A stretch of 64,000 nt of DNA from Cryptomeria japonica (GCF_030272615.1 NC_081412.1:543946335-544010334), one strand, 5' to 3'; counted from the first letter of the stretch, positions 11,987 through 23,869 are shown. Program-made: numbers and translations. The notes: a model not told the origin generated them from the letters alone.

Positions 11987-14237
11987 ATGGGAAAACACCG
12001 GAAATGGCAGGACATTATGGTATTGGAAGTTCAAGATGGTGGTGAAGGTTTACCTCATTTTTGTTTAAGGGATATTTAGTGGATGCCAATTTGTGTCGAA
12101 AATGATTCAACAACAGACCTATGTGTAGCAATTCCACTGGGTAGATTGGATGCATTCATGAGAGGGGAATCGTTGCCCGAAGGTGTTGAAACCCAATTCC
12201 TCTGAAAGTAGCACACTGAGCATGATAGTGTTCTGCACAACATGCATAGAACAAATATGTACAGTCAGTTCGTAGACACATTCTTTCCTATTCTTTGTCT
12301 ACATTTAATAACATTACGACTGTTGTTGATAATAGGAGAGTTATTTTTTAAAGGTATTGGTGTTCATATGGACCAGAAGACAATAGGAAGAAGTCATCAA
12401 ATAAGAAGCACACGCGGACATATCAAAGAAAAGAGGTTGTACATGCCACTTCATTGTTAAGGTGTTATATGGTAGGCCAAATGTGGCTATCTTGATATTA
12501 AAGCAATCGTTGCATGCAGACAAGAATGGTGAAGCTTGTCATGGGGTCGATGATACCAGCAATGAGTTGCACTCTCAATTTGCACCAAACCTTTTCGATG
12601 AATGCAAAGCATATATAGAGAGGTTGTTGCTGATGGATGTGATCGTTGATGCTATTGTGGATAGACATCTTGATGATCCCTTTTTTCATGACATGTTGAA
12701 GAACAAAGATTCATTCGTGACAGGCAAGGATGTTATCAACACAGTGGTGAGGGTCCATTCTATTTGGTCATGAAAGCATGTGCATGATGCCAGTAGCATC
12801 TTAGAATGGAAAAAATAGGATGAGGAAAATTTCTTTTTTTTTTCCAGCAGCCACAAGATGCCGACAGACCTTTCATTATGGGAATACAAATGGCTTGGAT
12901 GCTTGACATGATGGTATGATTCTCGCATGACTCAATCATCTCAATGGATTAAACATTCACAACAAACAAATACAGGGTAAGTCTCTTCAAACTTAACCAC
13001 TTTTCATGCAGCCCATTTGATCTGTGGATGGTCATGATCTTCCTGTTTGTTGTTTAAAATAGTATCAATTGTATTCGTGTCTTGTCTTTGACAAGCAGCA
13101 ATCAGGGGTGCCTATTGCATGGTTTGTGACATCAAGGAACAAGATCAAGGATATCTAGGTGTGGTTGATGGAGTTGCAAAGATGAGGAAAGGAAAAGAGG
13201 CCTGATTGGAGGATCAATGCATTTATCATGGATGATGCAAGTGCAGAGATTCAAGTGATAGAGTAAGTGCAAGAGTGATATTTTATCTACATGAAATCAA
13301 ACATTATGATACGCTTCTCTACATTTTATTTCAAATGACCACGCTCCCAGCTCAGCCCAATTAAACGTTTTGTTCATAACAAGACTATTTTTGAATGTCG
13401 TGTCATACTTTTTATTTGGCACATGCATCGAGCATGGTTGAAGAATGTGTATAAGTATGCAACGAAGGAAAGAGCAATGGAAATTTTTCACTGTTTAGGG
13501 GCGATATTGATGGCAATGCATGAAAGTGAAGAGAGAATTGTGGACGATCTGCACACTTTCTTTGTCAAATTTAGTGATCAGCCACGTTTTCTAGAGTACT
13601 TCTACAACACATGGTGTCAAGGAGAAGGTCGTATTGGTGAGTTAGACATTACATTTGAGTGGTGGCTTTATGGCTTGTTACCCGTTTTGGTTGTCGTTTG
13701 GTTGTTAACATCCTACTCCTATTTTTAATTTCTTTATTTCAATTTTTTTTTTTTTTTGGCCAGCTATGTGGGTGAAAAACTTTAGGAATTTTGTTCATGC
13801 TAACTAGGATATAAATAATGCCATTGAATCATCCCATGGTAAATTGAAGTCATTGCACCTAAGAGATGATAAAAAGATGTGCTCGAGGAGGATGGACAAT
13901 CTGTATTTTATACTTGTGTATAAAGTGGAACCATTTTACCAGCATAAGCGAGAATTGCAGCATTTTTGATTTATCAACAACTACAGGTTGACACATTTGC
14001 AAACTAGTATGGAGAGGGAAAAGGCAATTCCTGATGCCGATTGTGTTCTAGACGACACTACTCCTGGATGGTACTAGGTGAAAAGTCAATCCTCGTGCAA
14101 CTGGTATGTGGTTAGAAAATTTGTGGATCACTTCTACATTTGTGAATGTCTGTGGAGTTGGCGAGGAAACATGTGCAAGCATGCGTTGAAGGTTGTTGCA
14201 ATGATGAACAATTCATTCCATGATTCACATGTTCCAG
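11987..14237 (+). pseudogene. Mutator-like (MULE) transposase with SWIM zinc finger, broken
   Basis: MULE transposases cut and insert DNA with a DDE nuclease fold; the SWIM finger binds DNA or protein. ATG 11987 opens MGKHRKWQDIMVLEV and a conserved-looking VAIPLGRLDAFMRGESLPEG block. Around 13081-13262 lies CLVFDKQQSGVPIAWFVTS, then INAFIMDDASAE, matching the first and second acidic-residue regions of the catalytic core. A block reading HRAWLKNVYKYATKERAMEIF follows. A donor GTGAGT at 13637 and acceptor CCAG at 13763 define a 127-bp intron that joins to MWVKNFRNFVHA and NNAIESSHGKLKSLHL, the usual MULE region before SWIM. The SWIM motif is FYICECLWSWRGNMCKH (CxC...CxH) near 14137-14190, ending at a GTAAGT donor at 14238. 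At least six stops disrupt it. Confidence 0.75.
13637..13763 (+). other. Intron in the MULE transposase gene
   Basis: A GTGAGT donor, a long T tract and a GGCCAG acceptor bound 127 bases. Splicing joins the codon phase so that the conserved MWVKNFRNFVH and NNAIESSHGKLKS blocks follow the GEGRI segment in frame, apart from one later TAG. Confidence 0.6.
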
Positions 14238-14299
14238 GTAAGTGGATGTTCGTGAATGTTGTTTTTTGCTAACTTAAAAGATGTGTACTTCACCCTAAG

Positions 14300-14860
14300 A
14301 TCTTGTTTCACACATATCCTATTCCTATGTCGACTCCAATATCTACTAATACTAATGAAAACCCAACACCTGAACCTGTCGTCGATACCATTTCTAATGC
14401 ACATACAAATTTAGAGGATGTGGACACCGTAATATGGAATGAAGAAAATAGAAAGTTAAACGTATTGTTGCAAACAATGTCGAGTTCAAGCAATAAACTA
14501 ATGGCATTTGTAGGCTGTCTGGATAGGTTTATGGCTGATCTTCAGAATGTCAGTGCCATGTAATTTGATTTTAGACCGTCTACTGATCCAACCAATACAA
14601 CCACCGAACATATGTGGCCTTGGTTCAGTGCAAGTTGAGTCTGTCGTCACAATCAGCAGCAAATGGGGCATAGTACTAGGAGTGAGATTTTTCATGATGT
14701 TTAGTAGCCTGTCATCTTTGAGTTCCCCTTTGAGACTTCTAGGAGGAGAAGGGGAAAGAGGCAATTGGACCAAACATCAGAACCGCATGTCCTTGCCACT
14801 ACATCAGTTGTGTCTAGTACAGGTTGGTACTCTAGTGTCACCTGTAAGTGGTTTCTAAAC
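14300..14860 (+). pseudogene. Possible 3' coding part of the transposase gene
   Basis: After a candidate acceptor at CCCTAAG (about 14299), an open frame of about 85 codons (PIPMSTPISTNTNENPTPEP, then VIWNEENRKLNVLLQTM) runs to a TAA-type stop near 14561. In a shifted frame it continues with ETSRRRRGKRQLDQTSEPHV, a basic stretch that could be a nuclear targeting signal. MULE proteins often carry a low-complexity tail after SWIM, so this is probably the C-terminal exon or exons of the same gene. The frame change makes it non-functional. No homology was recognised. Confidence 0.4.
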
Positions 14861-15480
14861 ATGTGAATGTTGCACACACTTATTTAGTTGTTATGTCTTG
14901 TAGTCAGTGAAAGTGATACACACTTATGTGTGACAGTGTTTGACACCCCGTCAACACCTAGCCATAGGAGTCCTCGTCGGTAGTTGGCTTTTGGTGGTCT
15001 TTTATTTGGAGAGGGATCACATAATAATCCTCGCTGATACTAGTTTTGGTATTATTTGTTCTAATCAAGCTTTCTGTTTGTAACTATGTCATATATGTGC
15101 TTGATGTTTACCCATTCTTCATTCAACCTATTGCGTAATATGAAACAACTTTGTTTATTGTAGTTGCATTGTAATGTTTACTATAACTATCCCTAACCAT
15201 CTTTTATAATGTATCTTTGTATGCAGGTCCGTTGTGTTTTTGCCCTATTTTATCACTAAAGGGCATTCACATACACGTTGGGAGATAGGCATAGGTTTTA
15301 TGCAACTTAATTATTAGTATTACGCTTTTATGTCTTCAATTTATTGAATGCTCTAGTTAAATATTTAATACTCTTATGGTGTGATTATGTCTTGCATTTT
15401 TAGTGCTTAATACTCTTATGTCTTACATTTATTGAATGTTATAGTTATATTACTAACACTCTTATCGTATGTATCTGCAG
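14861..15480. other. Intergenic or intronic AT-rich sequence
   Basis: No coding frame is visible. The right end has a T-rich tract and the acceptor-like ATCTGCAG at 15473-15480, right before the open frame of gene C, so this could be an intron. Confidence 0.4.
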
Positions 15481-15943
15481 ACTACTAGAGAGGTTGGTAG
15501 AGAACGACGAGGAGTCTTCTTTATTTCAGCGCCTCCTGGATATCATTGTTTTAGATATTATCTGAACAATAACTCCTAGACGGGCCATTGAGTGGACCAT
15601 TCGAATGAGAAGACATTATACCAATGATAATATGTACAATGTCGACATAGAAGACATGCTATCACTCACCAAATTGTTGACTCCATTGACGGTCGCTTCG
15701 TATAGGCAACTATGGCCAGTGTATTTCGCCCTTGCATACTGGCCAGTCACTCTCCCTCAGATTCACATAATCTATGCTGACAGACCACATTGGAGATGTG
15801 GATGGTCCCTGGTGCCATACTCTGATGATAGTATCAAGGATGTAACAGCATTCTTTACATGGAACCTTCTTATTATGGACTACACCCCCATTTTTATGGC
15901 TTATGGTAGTCCACGGCCAGCAGGGAGGTTTGTGAGGATATAG
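15481..15943 (+). pseudogene. Gene C: unrecognised exon following a 3' splice site
   Basis: From the acceptor at 15480 a frame reads LLERLVENDEESSLFQRLLD, meets one TGA in the middle of a protein-like stretch (about 15560), then continues through TITPRRAIEWTIRMRRHYTN and LWPVYFALAYWPVTLPQIHI to a TAG at 15941-15943. The single stop interrupting otherwise continuous coding character suggests a recent nonsense mutation in the last exon of a gene. It is on the same strand as the transposase about 1.2 kb upstream and might be a further exon of that gene or a separate one. No domain was recognised. Confidence 0.45.
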
Positions 15944-16180
15944 AGTAGATTCCCAACATAGAGGAGGTCCTCTAATTAAAATTGTATAACTGCTCCTGTA
16001 TGACTATGCTATTTTATATAAAACAATTAATTTCTATGGCTACATAGCCGATCTTTGAACGTAGTTTGTCTTGAATGTTTACGATTTATATGTTTGTCTC
16101 GGTTATGTTTACAATTTATATGTTTGTCTCTATGCACTTTATATGTCTACAAACCAATACACTTTATATGTTAATTTAAA

Positions 16181-16405
16181 ATCTAATAAATATAATCCTT
16201 TCTCTAAACATGTCATAGGCATTGCAATTTTGATATGCAATGAAATTAAGATGTGAGATATGGAATGTAGATAATCTAATAAATATAATCCTTTCTCTAA
16301 ACATGTGATATGCATTAAGTCTTCTCTAAAAGGAACAACATTGATTTCTGTAATAATGCAATATTGATATGCAATGAAATTAAGATGTGAGATATGGAAT
16401 GTAGA
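16181..16405. repeat. Imperfect direct duplication
   Basis: The block starting AATCTAATAAATATAATCC at 16181 and ending GATATGGAATGTAGAT near 16272 recurs at 16274-16405. The second copy has an extra stretch of about 40 bases around a GTCTTCTCTAAAAGGAAC segment. Confidence 0.8.
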
Positions 16406-16499
16406 TGTGTAAATTGTGAACACCTAGATTGAAGATAATTTTATCTCCTTCATGATGATGCAAGAATGCCAATTTTCTCTCCTTGGATTGAACACTTGG

Positions 16500-16925
16500 T
16501 ATATGGGCCTGCTAGTACTTGAATCGCAACCGTTAGTCAATTGCAACTATTTATTTCGCATGTTAGTTCAAGGTTATTCAATCAAAACCATTAGTTTTGC
16601 ATGTTTGTGCAAGATTAGTCAATTGCACTCGTAAGTTTCACGTGTTAGTGACAGGTTATTCAATTAAAACCTTTAGTTTCGCATGTTAGTGATAGGTTAC
16701 TCAATCGCAGCCATTAGTTTAGTGTGTTAGTGACAGGTTACTCAATCACAACCATTAGTTTCATGGGGTGTTAGTCTATTTTGCCGTTTCACATGCCAAA
16801 AGGAAAAGTCCGCTAGCCAGTACTCAAATCGCAACCATTAGTCAATCACAACCGTTAGTTTCATGTGTTACTGACAGGTTAGTCAATCACAGCCGTTAGT
16901 TTCGTGTGTTTGTGACAAGTTGGAA
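16500..16925. repeat. Tandem array of about 42-bp units
   Basis: Eight or so degenerate copies follow the pattern TCAATCGCAACCRTTAGTTT, then CGTGTGTTAGTGACAGGTTA. The unit contains half of the CTAACAC/GTGTTAG palindrome found elsewhere in the assembly. Single copies of the same unit occur at about 11336 and 24920. There are no unique spacers, so this is not a CRISPR-type array. Confidence 0.8.
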
Positions 16926-16929
16926 ATAT

Positions 16930-17558
16930 TGACCGTAGAATCACTGCCAAACTAAACTTAGATGTGGCTAAACTGAATCAAGATCAAATAGAGTTTCTTG
17001 TAAGGGAGAACTTTACATATAAGAGGCTATATGAAAAAAAGTGATGAAGAGAAGCAGAGACTGCAAGCAAGATTACTGCAGATTGAGATAGGCATCAGTG
17101 AAATAGGGATGTCATATGGTATTGACCAAGATGGTATGGATGCTTGGATAGATACAATATATTGGAGAAGCAAGGCAGAAAAGTCATCTTGATAAATAGA
17201 AAAAATGCAGCAAAAGATGGATAAGTTTGTTCATGAAATTATTGAACATACATTCAGGAGTGTGTTGCTGGTTGCAGAGAACTATTGGAAAACATACACT
17301 GGGATGACCAAAGCTTTGAGAGAGCATGAGAGGCTCATATCATGGATGCAGAAGATGATGAATAATAACAGTCTAATGATTTTTGGCGAGAGGATTGAAC
17401 TCGAGACTTACCTAAAGTCACATGATGAGTTTGCAGATCGATTGAGAAAAGAGCTTCAGAGATTGGACAATGGGAATACCCCTAGGGTGCCCTCTTTCTA
17501 CAATGCAAAAAGGGGTGATTTTAAAAAGTGTCTCATAAGTTTACACAATAAGTCCTGA
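16930..17558 (+). pseudogene. Coiled-coil protein fragment, possibly related to the end of gene B
   Basis: A frame runs from about 16930 (AKLNLDVAKLNQDQIEFLV, NFTYKRLYEKKSDEEKQRLQ) to a double stop before 17205, then on through MQQKMDKFVHEIIEHTF, TKALREHERLISWMQKMM and DEFADRLRKELQRLD to a TGA at 17556-17558. Composition is rich in Glu, Lys and Leu with coiled-coil potential. The order of short blocks (F/LN..Q......YK.LYE, then a helical KAL segment) is reminiscent of the C-terminal part of gene B, but similarity is weak by eye. No enzyme motif was seen. Confidence 0.4.
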
Positions 17559-17559
17559 A

Positions 17560-18854
17560 GAAATATAAAGACTCTGTAGCCCAAACAACAAACAAGGCAG
17601 TGGGCATCTATAAGATACAAGTCATTACCATATCAATTCATTTTTCATTTTAAAAGTAATCTTGAGAATAGATGCGTCTGCTATTTCCTTTAGGCCCATG
17701 CAATGGTGAAATCGACAAACATGCCACGTTAGTCCTTTTTGCTTATTCGCTGAGTGGCAGGCCGCCATTTCCTTTATGCCTACAAAATGGTGAAATTGAC
17801 TAACACTTCGTGTTAGTCAATTTCACCATGAGACGGTGACATGGAATTAGTAGGCAACCAGTCAATGAATTAGCAAAAATGACTGACTAACACTTGTCAC
17901 ATATATATGAAGTGTTACTTTCAATTTGTGTTTCTTTGTTTATGGAATAAAAGTAGAATTAACCTGCATGTTATACTATACCTTTTTAAGGTGGGTTGAA
18001 GCTATTGTGGCTCCAAAATAGACCTTTCATGTGGTAAAGCTTAAATAGTTAAATACTCATTGATCTATATTTAATATTTATGAAGAATAATAGTCATTGA
18101 GTAATCTATCTTATGTACTTGTGATTCAGTTTATCCATCATTTATAATTAACCATTTTTTCAGTCTTCAATAAGCAACTATTATAAGCAGGTGGAAGTTA
18201 ATATTTATGAAGAAGAATACCTCATTGAGCAGGCTCTCTTATGTACTTGTGATTCAATTTATCCATCATTTATAAATAAGCATTTTTCAGTCTTCTATAA
18301 GCAACTATTATAAGCAGGTGGAAGTTAAGAAAAATTGCCATCATACAATTAGTGGTTCTTTGGAATTCGCTATAAAATAAAAACTTTTAACCTACAGTTA
18401 GGTTTCAGGTATAGATTCACCCATCTTCATTTGCGAACACTGATTGGGAAGTCATATTAAGAGAGGTGCAAAAACCATTCATCATAGAAGACGTGTACAA
18501 AATCCACATAGAACATTTCAGAAAGCATGAAAAAGTGTACAACAAACCAATCATTAGCCATTGATGTTTAAGTGAAGTCAATCACATTTATATTTTTAAT
18601 TTTTTTTGAGAAGGTGGCAAGGCCACTTAATATATTTTTACAACTTGTTCAAGAAGGGCTCTCGAAGAAAAGAACCAAAAAGAAAAACTTCGGTCAATCA
18701 AGTTTATTGAAAATAACCATTCATGAAGCATACAAAGTGTCTTCCTAAATGAAAGAATATGTCTGATTACAAAAATTCTGGACCACTACTGACATTTTAT
18801 TGAATAAGACTCAACAATATATATCTACGAAACTTTCGTAATAGTGCAAGTCTG
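17560..18854. repeat. Spacer with a 127-bp tandem duplication
   Basis: Bases 18073-18199 and 18200-18326 are direct, adjacent, imperfect copies, both ending GCAGGTGGAAGTT. At 17700-17830 two copies of a CATTTCCTTTA(G/T)GCC...AAATGGTGAAAT unit flank a CTAACACTTCGTGTTAG palindrome. A GTGGCTCCAAAATAGACC motif lies at about 18013. No gene was recognised. Confidence 0.7.
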
Positions 18855-19552
18855 TTATAGAGGCAGAGGTTGAGTATTTAAATGACTTTTGTTTCCCCCA
18901 GTGGTCAGAGTAAGGGGAGGCACATTACTCCCATCATCTTCATCAGTTACAGAGGCAAACAGCTTTGCGTACCTTTGTTTCCAATACTAAGCACGTTTCC
19001 CACAAACATATAGCATCCCTTGCATCTAGTCACTTATGATTTTGTTGTTTTTAGCACACACCTCACGCACTACCTCCTATCTCTCATTTGCCATCTGCAA
19101 ACCATGCACTTCCAACTCAAGGTCCATGTTCTTATCATCCAAGTCCATGACCTTGTTATTGAGTTCCATGCATTTCTTATTGAGTTCCATGCATTTCTTA
19201 TTGAGTTCAGTTCATTTCTTATTGAGTTCAGTGCATCTCCTTTTCACTTCAGTGAGTCTCCATTCAAGATCAGAAACAATCCCCTTCAGCCTTTCATTTT
19301 CAGTGTGGGCAATTTCGACCTTCTGCGTTAGTAGTTCTACTTGCATGGCATCAAACTTCATTATGTCCATCCCATCGTTCCAGTCTACAAAGGGCGGTGG
19401 TGGTTGCCTTGCAGAATTCCCTAAACCGTCGTCGGAGGTGAGAACATCAACCATCCCATTTGTCTTTGAATTCGTAGCAGGCATTCCATTCTGTAGGACA
19501 GATGTTTCAACACCCTTTCTTTTTCCTGTCCGTAGTCTTCCTATTGCCATCC
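18855..19552 (-). pseudogene. Gene D, coiled-coil segment with heptad repeats
   Basis: On the minus strand a TTTGCAG acceptor is followed by ATG at 19548-19550 and a frame starting MAIGRLRTGKRKG. The middle contains QVELLTQKVEIAHTENERL and then repeated seven-residue units of the type ELNKKCM, (T/M)ELNKK, MELNNKV, MDLDDKN, MDLELEV, typical of a coiled coil. A TGA at 19212 sits exactly at a Cys position of one heptad, after which the frame continues to a TAA at 18855-18857. This suggests a single nonsense mutation. A basic N-terminus next to a coiled coil could mean a DNA- or protein-binding structural protein. Function is unknown. Confidence 0.5.
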
Positions 19553-19569
19553 CTGCAAACAATGTCAAA

Positions 19570-20502
19570 AAGAAGTATCAGTAGATAGGTGGGCAAGACA
19601 ACATGAAAAATGTAGGAAATAATAGTTTATGCCAACAAGAAATGAATTGCTATCTATTGCATTTTTTGGAATGAATAACATTATGCATGATACAAAAGTT
19701 AACGTGTTCACTAAAGTTGACATGTTCACTAAACTGGGCACTTGGGTGGCAAGTTACTTGCCAATTGGGAATCCACGTTTTGGGAAGATAACTCCATCAG
19801 TCAACACTCCTCATCTTGCATCCAACTTATTACACATCTGCCATGAAACTATAACGGAAGTCTGGTGTATTTTAAAAGATTTTTTTTTTTGGTTATTTTT
19901 TTGTTGTTAATTCATTTTAGATTCAGTGTTCAAAAACAAACAATAACAATGGTATATTCAATTGTCGTAAGCTATAGTAGAAAGAGCACATGGTTCACAA
20001 TTTCAATCAAACATTCTACTTCATCTATATATGTAAAAGAGTTGCAGGGACCCTATTGACATGCAATAACAAAACCTATGAATATGCAATATATAAGAGA
20101 CCTTGAACAAAACTTGATAAGTAAACGACTATCATCGACGTTATTGTACCATCCACTATCATTATTAAAAATGTTGCACACCAAAGAAAGGTTTGTGAAG
20201 TTATTAAAGGGTACTTAATGGTGCAGGATCACCATGAAATAGTCCAACAAATCAAGCCTTTACAATTATTTTGCTTAAAATAGCAGGAAAGGTTGAAAAT
20301 AATGTACAATTCATCTAAGACATAAACAATAATTGAGAGGGTCTAAACTATGCTAAGGTAAAAGCCATGTCAATATAACATCTCCAAATCCCATTGGAAT
20401 AGGGTCTATCAAGATTGAACTTCCACCACAGTATCTCGCTCTAAATATTTGGAAAGAGGAACAACAACTATGATTGAAGAATATTATCACCTCTACTATT
20501 TG
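19570..20502. other. Spacer between gene D segments
   Basis: Short open frames at 19629-19910 and 19865-20059 are on the plus strand, T-rich and without motif. Nothing was supported as coding. It may be intronic for the minus-strand gene D. Confidence 0.35.
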
Positions 20503-20650
20503 GATTGCGCAATGGAGTTGACAGCACCATAAAATGCTTTATGCTTCTTCTCATTCTTATGCAACTCGGGAGGGGTGATGCCAAGTGATTGCAGCCTATG
20601 ACTTACTCATCTTATCACAGGGCCACGTTTAACATCCTCTTTTTGTGGCT
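20503..20650 (-). pseudogene. Gene D, short coding segment
   Basis: The minus strand reads QPQKEDVKRGPVIR, one stop, then SHRLQSLGITPPELHKNEKK and HKAFYGAVNSIAQSK before a stop. The wording is strongly protein-like and has no equivalent on the plus strand, so it is taken as an exon or exon remnant. The larger minus-strand frame at 20707-20970 is less convincing and is not called. Confidence 0.4.
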
Positions 20651-21479
20651 GGACACTTTTGCCAACTTTATCCTACCACATACAAATGACATCATATGAG
20701 TGTTGCCTATTTCATTCCATTGGAATAAGGTAAAGGATGGAATGAGAAGATGGAGGAAGGGATCTTGTCATCTTCTAAAATTACTGAGGGTGGGGAATAG
20801 ACCAACTCTACAATGGGCCACACCATCCACGAGTTTAGGGAATCCAACAAGACATCGGCGAAAGGACTTGGGAAAGGCAGTTGGGTATTTCCATCAAAGA
20901 AATTGATGATGTGAACTTTAGCACAATGTCGTGGGAGTGGAATAGTATGACACATTACACCCTTCCCCAACCACTACCCCATCCAGTAGTAGGTGGACTT
21001 CAACTCCAATAGCAACAGTGTGAGAATCTTCATTGGTGCGCTCTTATTTGTCTTCCACGGTCACCTACATCAGTAACGAGTGGACACGGTCGCTTAAATA
21101 AAAAAATTTATACATGTCGATCAAACATAGTCAAATGAATTCATGGCAGTGCAGTACAATAGTACCTGAGTAGCTGTCTCTCCCAACCCGTTGCCCCCAT
21201 TGTGGTCACAGTCTGCATTTGTACATCCATCATCATTTCCTCCAAAATCTTTCTCAATGCTTGTTTCTATCAGATTATGCTGAAAAATGTGACACATTGT
21301 ACAGTAGTGTAAGTACACATTAAACCCATACACCTACGAACACTACTGGACCAAGGCCGATTAATTTTACATGACTAAGGCAATAACAGGAACACAGATA
21401 ATGGACACAAACCACAACATCATAAAAAATGCTCTCCAGTATAACACTGCCCCTCACCGCCTATTATCCAAAAGAAGAG

Positions 21480-22330
21480 CCCCAATTGAGTGGACTACTC
21501 TACCTATTCATCTCTGCTCTTATCCTTCAATGTCTGCCCCAATTTAGTGGACTACTCTACAATCTTCTCACCACTACATGCACTCAAATTTCCATTTACC
21601 ATCTCCTTCAGCTTCTCCCTCGAAATAGACTTCTAAAGTATCTCATCCAATACCGCGACCAACTTCATAAAAAAAGAGTTACTGTATAGTATAACACACC
21701 ATGTCATGATATAGAACTACATGTCATGCATAATGGCACCGCATTACCTGTTCATCTTTGCACCTATCCTCCAACCTCTACCCCAGTTTAGGAGAGTGCT
21801 CTACAATCGTCTCGCCACTGCATGCACTCGGTTTTTCAATCGTTGTCTCCTTCAACTTCTTCCTCCTAACAAACGTCCGAGATTTTGGACTTCATTTTTT
21901 GAGAACACTACACACGGTGTCATCAGGCAACTACATGGACCATTCTTTTCTCATATCGTCTGTCATCTGCCCCAACTTAGGAGACGGCTCTACAATCATC
22001 TTGCCACTGCATGCACTCAGTTTTTCAATCGTCATCTCCTTCAACTTCTTCCTCCTAATAGACATCTGAGATTTTAGACTTGTTTTTTCGGGAACACTAC
22101 ACATGGTGTCATTAGGCAACTGCATTGATTATTCTTTGCTCATATTGTCCATCATCTGCCCCAACTCAGAAGACTGCTCCACAATCTTCTCACCACTGCA
22201 TGCACCCAATTTTTCATTCAATGTCTCCTTCAACTTCTTTGACAAAATAGACTTGTACATAATAGACGCCCAAGGTTTTCAACTTAATTTTTTTGTGCAC
22301 ACTACATTTTGTGTTATCTAATACCATGGG
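21480..22330 (-). repeat. 189-bp tandem repeats, probably coding on the minus strand
   Basis: The words CTCCTTCAACTTCTT recur at 21847, 22036 and 22225, giving an exact period of 189 bp, that is 63 codons. A more diverged copy lies at 21480-21690. On the minus strand the unit reads LPNDTMCSVPEKTSLKSQ, then RRKKLKEMTIEKLSACSGK, then IVEPSPKLGQMTDDM. One copy is fully open (21931-22125) and the others carry stops. The plus-strand frames over the same bases are the complement and look less protein-like. The period being a multiple of three fits expansion within a coding exon. Confidence 0.6.
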
Positions 22331-22394
22331 ATAGTCCATGCTCCCTCCACGGACCCCATCAGCCTACAATGACATGGACAAAATAGTCTACATA

Positions 22395-22880
22395 CTACAT
22401 AGTGGAGTGCAAAGCATACCATGCAATGAAAACACACATATGGATAGGCCAACAGACAGTGACCTTCGATGACAAACATGTTGCATCATCTAAAGTCAAA
22501 CTTGGTTTTTTAGGGGCATTCTTCTTTTCTTGCTTCCTCGATGAATCACATGCAGGCTCCTTGACTTGCATGTTTGTTTCAGGATGTGAAGTCCGCCTTG
22601 TTTTTTCCACAACATTCTTCTTTTTTTGCTTCCCCAACAAAACAGGTACACCCTCTTTTGTTTGATGATCTAAAGCTGGTCTTGATTTTTTTGCAGCATT
22701 CTTCTTTTTTTTCTTTCCCAATGAAACAGATGCAGCCTCATTCACTGACATGTTTGTTTCATGATTAGCCTTTGATGCCAGAACCTCCTTGCCATGGTCT
22801 ACACTGTCACTTAAAATCTGGGCACTAGGATAGGCTACGTCAATAAGTCGTTCTTCACATGTTTAAAGAAATTTAGTAAA
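22395..22880 (-). pseudogene. Gene D, lysine-rich repeat exon
   Basis: After a TTTTTTTGCAG acceptor (AG at 22881-22882) the frame reads FTKFL, a stop, then CEERLIDVAYPSAQILSD and on into three lysine-rich units built on GKKKKKNAAKK, GKQKKKNVVEK and RKQEKKNAPKK, each followed by about 15 polar residues. Such clusters usually act as nuclear or nucleic-acid contacts. The frame closes near 22395. It continues in phase from the preceding exon ending at 22912 if a 31-base intron is removed. Confidence 0.5.
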
Positions 22881-22911
22881 CTGCAAAAAAATATGATCAC
22901 TAAAAAATTAC

Positions 22912-23345
22912 CTTTGTTGCAATATTCTTTCTTTGGAGTAACTCTAAAGCCTTCTTTCTTCTCACCTCCCTAACCGGACTACTGTCGTACACTCGCATTG
23001 CTTCCTTTATCTCTTCCTTCCCTTCAATAGGAAGCTCATCGCGTGTTTTCTTGCCATATTTCATACACACCTAGTCAATGACACATTTTTTTTGCATACT
23101 GTGTCATACACCCATTTGGTATTCAATATTAGACTCCCTCTTTTTCAAGTGCATCAGCGATTTCTTTGTATGATCTGCACTGCGCTTTCTACTTCCACAC
23201 TGTTGACAACTGCATCGTGCAATCCCCAATAATTGTAGTTGATGTTCTCTATCTCTATGCATATTAAGCCTCCCCAGATCCCAAAACTGACGACCTCCAT
23301 TTTTGGAACAATAACGGAAGAGACAAAAGTAGTGCAGCCTACCAT
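22912..23345 (-). pseudogene. Gene D, Cys/His-rich then charged exon
   Basis: One minus-strand frame reads LHYFCLFRYCSKNGGRQFWD, then LNMHRDREHQLQLLG, then ARCSCQQCGSRKRSADHTKK and SLMHLKKRE. This array of Cys and His resembles zinc-binding regions found near the N-termini of some plant transposon proteins. After two stops the same frame runs through KYGKKTRDELPIEGKEEIKE and VREVRRKKALELLQRKN to a GTAATT donor at 22911. A longer open frame at 23154-23399 overlaps in another phase but lacks the pattern. The assignment rests on composition and splice position, not on a recognised family. Confidence 0.45.
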
Positions 23346-23458
23346 TAATATGTTCTCTTTTGTGATCGGCCTGTTGTTGCGCACAGGCAACAGAGACAAA
23401 GAGTCACATTCAATTTTGCACTAATCAAGCATTATAAAGATAATCCAACATATAATGA

Positions 23459-23776
23459 CTAATAGTGGACCTCCTTGTTACTCGTCCCTACTTGTTCCTG
23501 TTCACAAGAACTAACAGAATCACGTTGCCGTTTAGCCTCCTGCTCTATGCTCACCCCATGCTCGCTATGAATGTCCCCTTTTTCACTCTCACCACCTCAA
23601 GCATCACTATAATTGCCCTCATCTATATTTCCAATGGCCTCATCTTCCTCACCAGCACAACGACTATGATCATAATGTTGTTCAATAAAATAGCACACAT
23701 CATCAATCCATTTTATGCCCATGTATATATCTACATTTCCACTTATAAATCCCAACTTCCACCAACCATTCCATGC
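23459..23776 (-). pseudogene. Gene D, acidic exon
   Basis: The minus strand reads AWNGWWKLGFISGNVDIY, then MGIKWIDDVCYFIEQHYDH, then an acidic stretch with CAGEEDEAIGNIDEGNYSDA, one TGA, and EKGDIHSEHGVSIEQEAKRQ to a TAG at 23459-23461. Only one stop interrupts about 105 codons. The complementary plus-strand frame (23465-23797) is hydrophobic and is taken as a shadow. The function is unknown. Its position upstream of the Cys/His-rich exon on the same strand suggests one gene. Confidence 0.5.
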
Positions 23777-23869
23777 AATGATGGAAAAAAAATATAATGC
23801 AGTGATAAATAATTACCAGTGTAGTTGTGCAGTCACTGAGAAGCCGACTTGAGAATGGGTTCAAAATTA

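Noticed and set aside
16500-16925. CRISPR-like array
   Set aside because: Units are contiguous and degenerate with no unique spacers, and the DNA is plant nuclear.
21429-22321. Plus-strand frames rich in Leu/Pro across the 189-bp repeats
   Set aside because: They are the complement of a more protein-like minus-strand reading with charged residues and continuity with neighbouring minus-strand segments.
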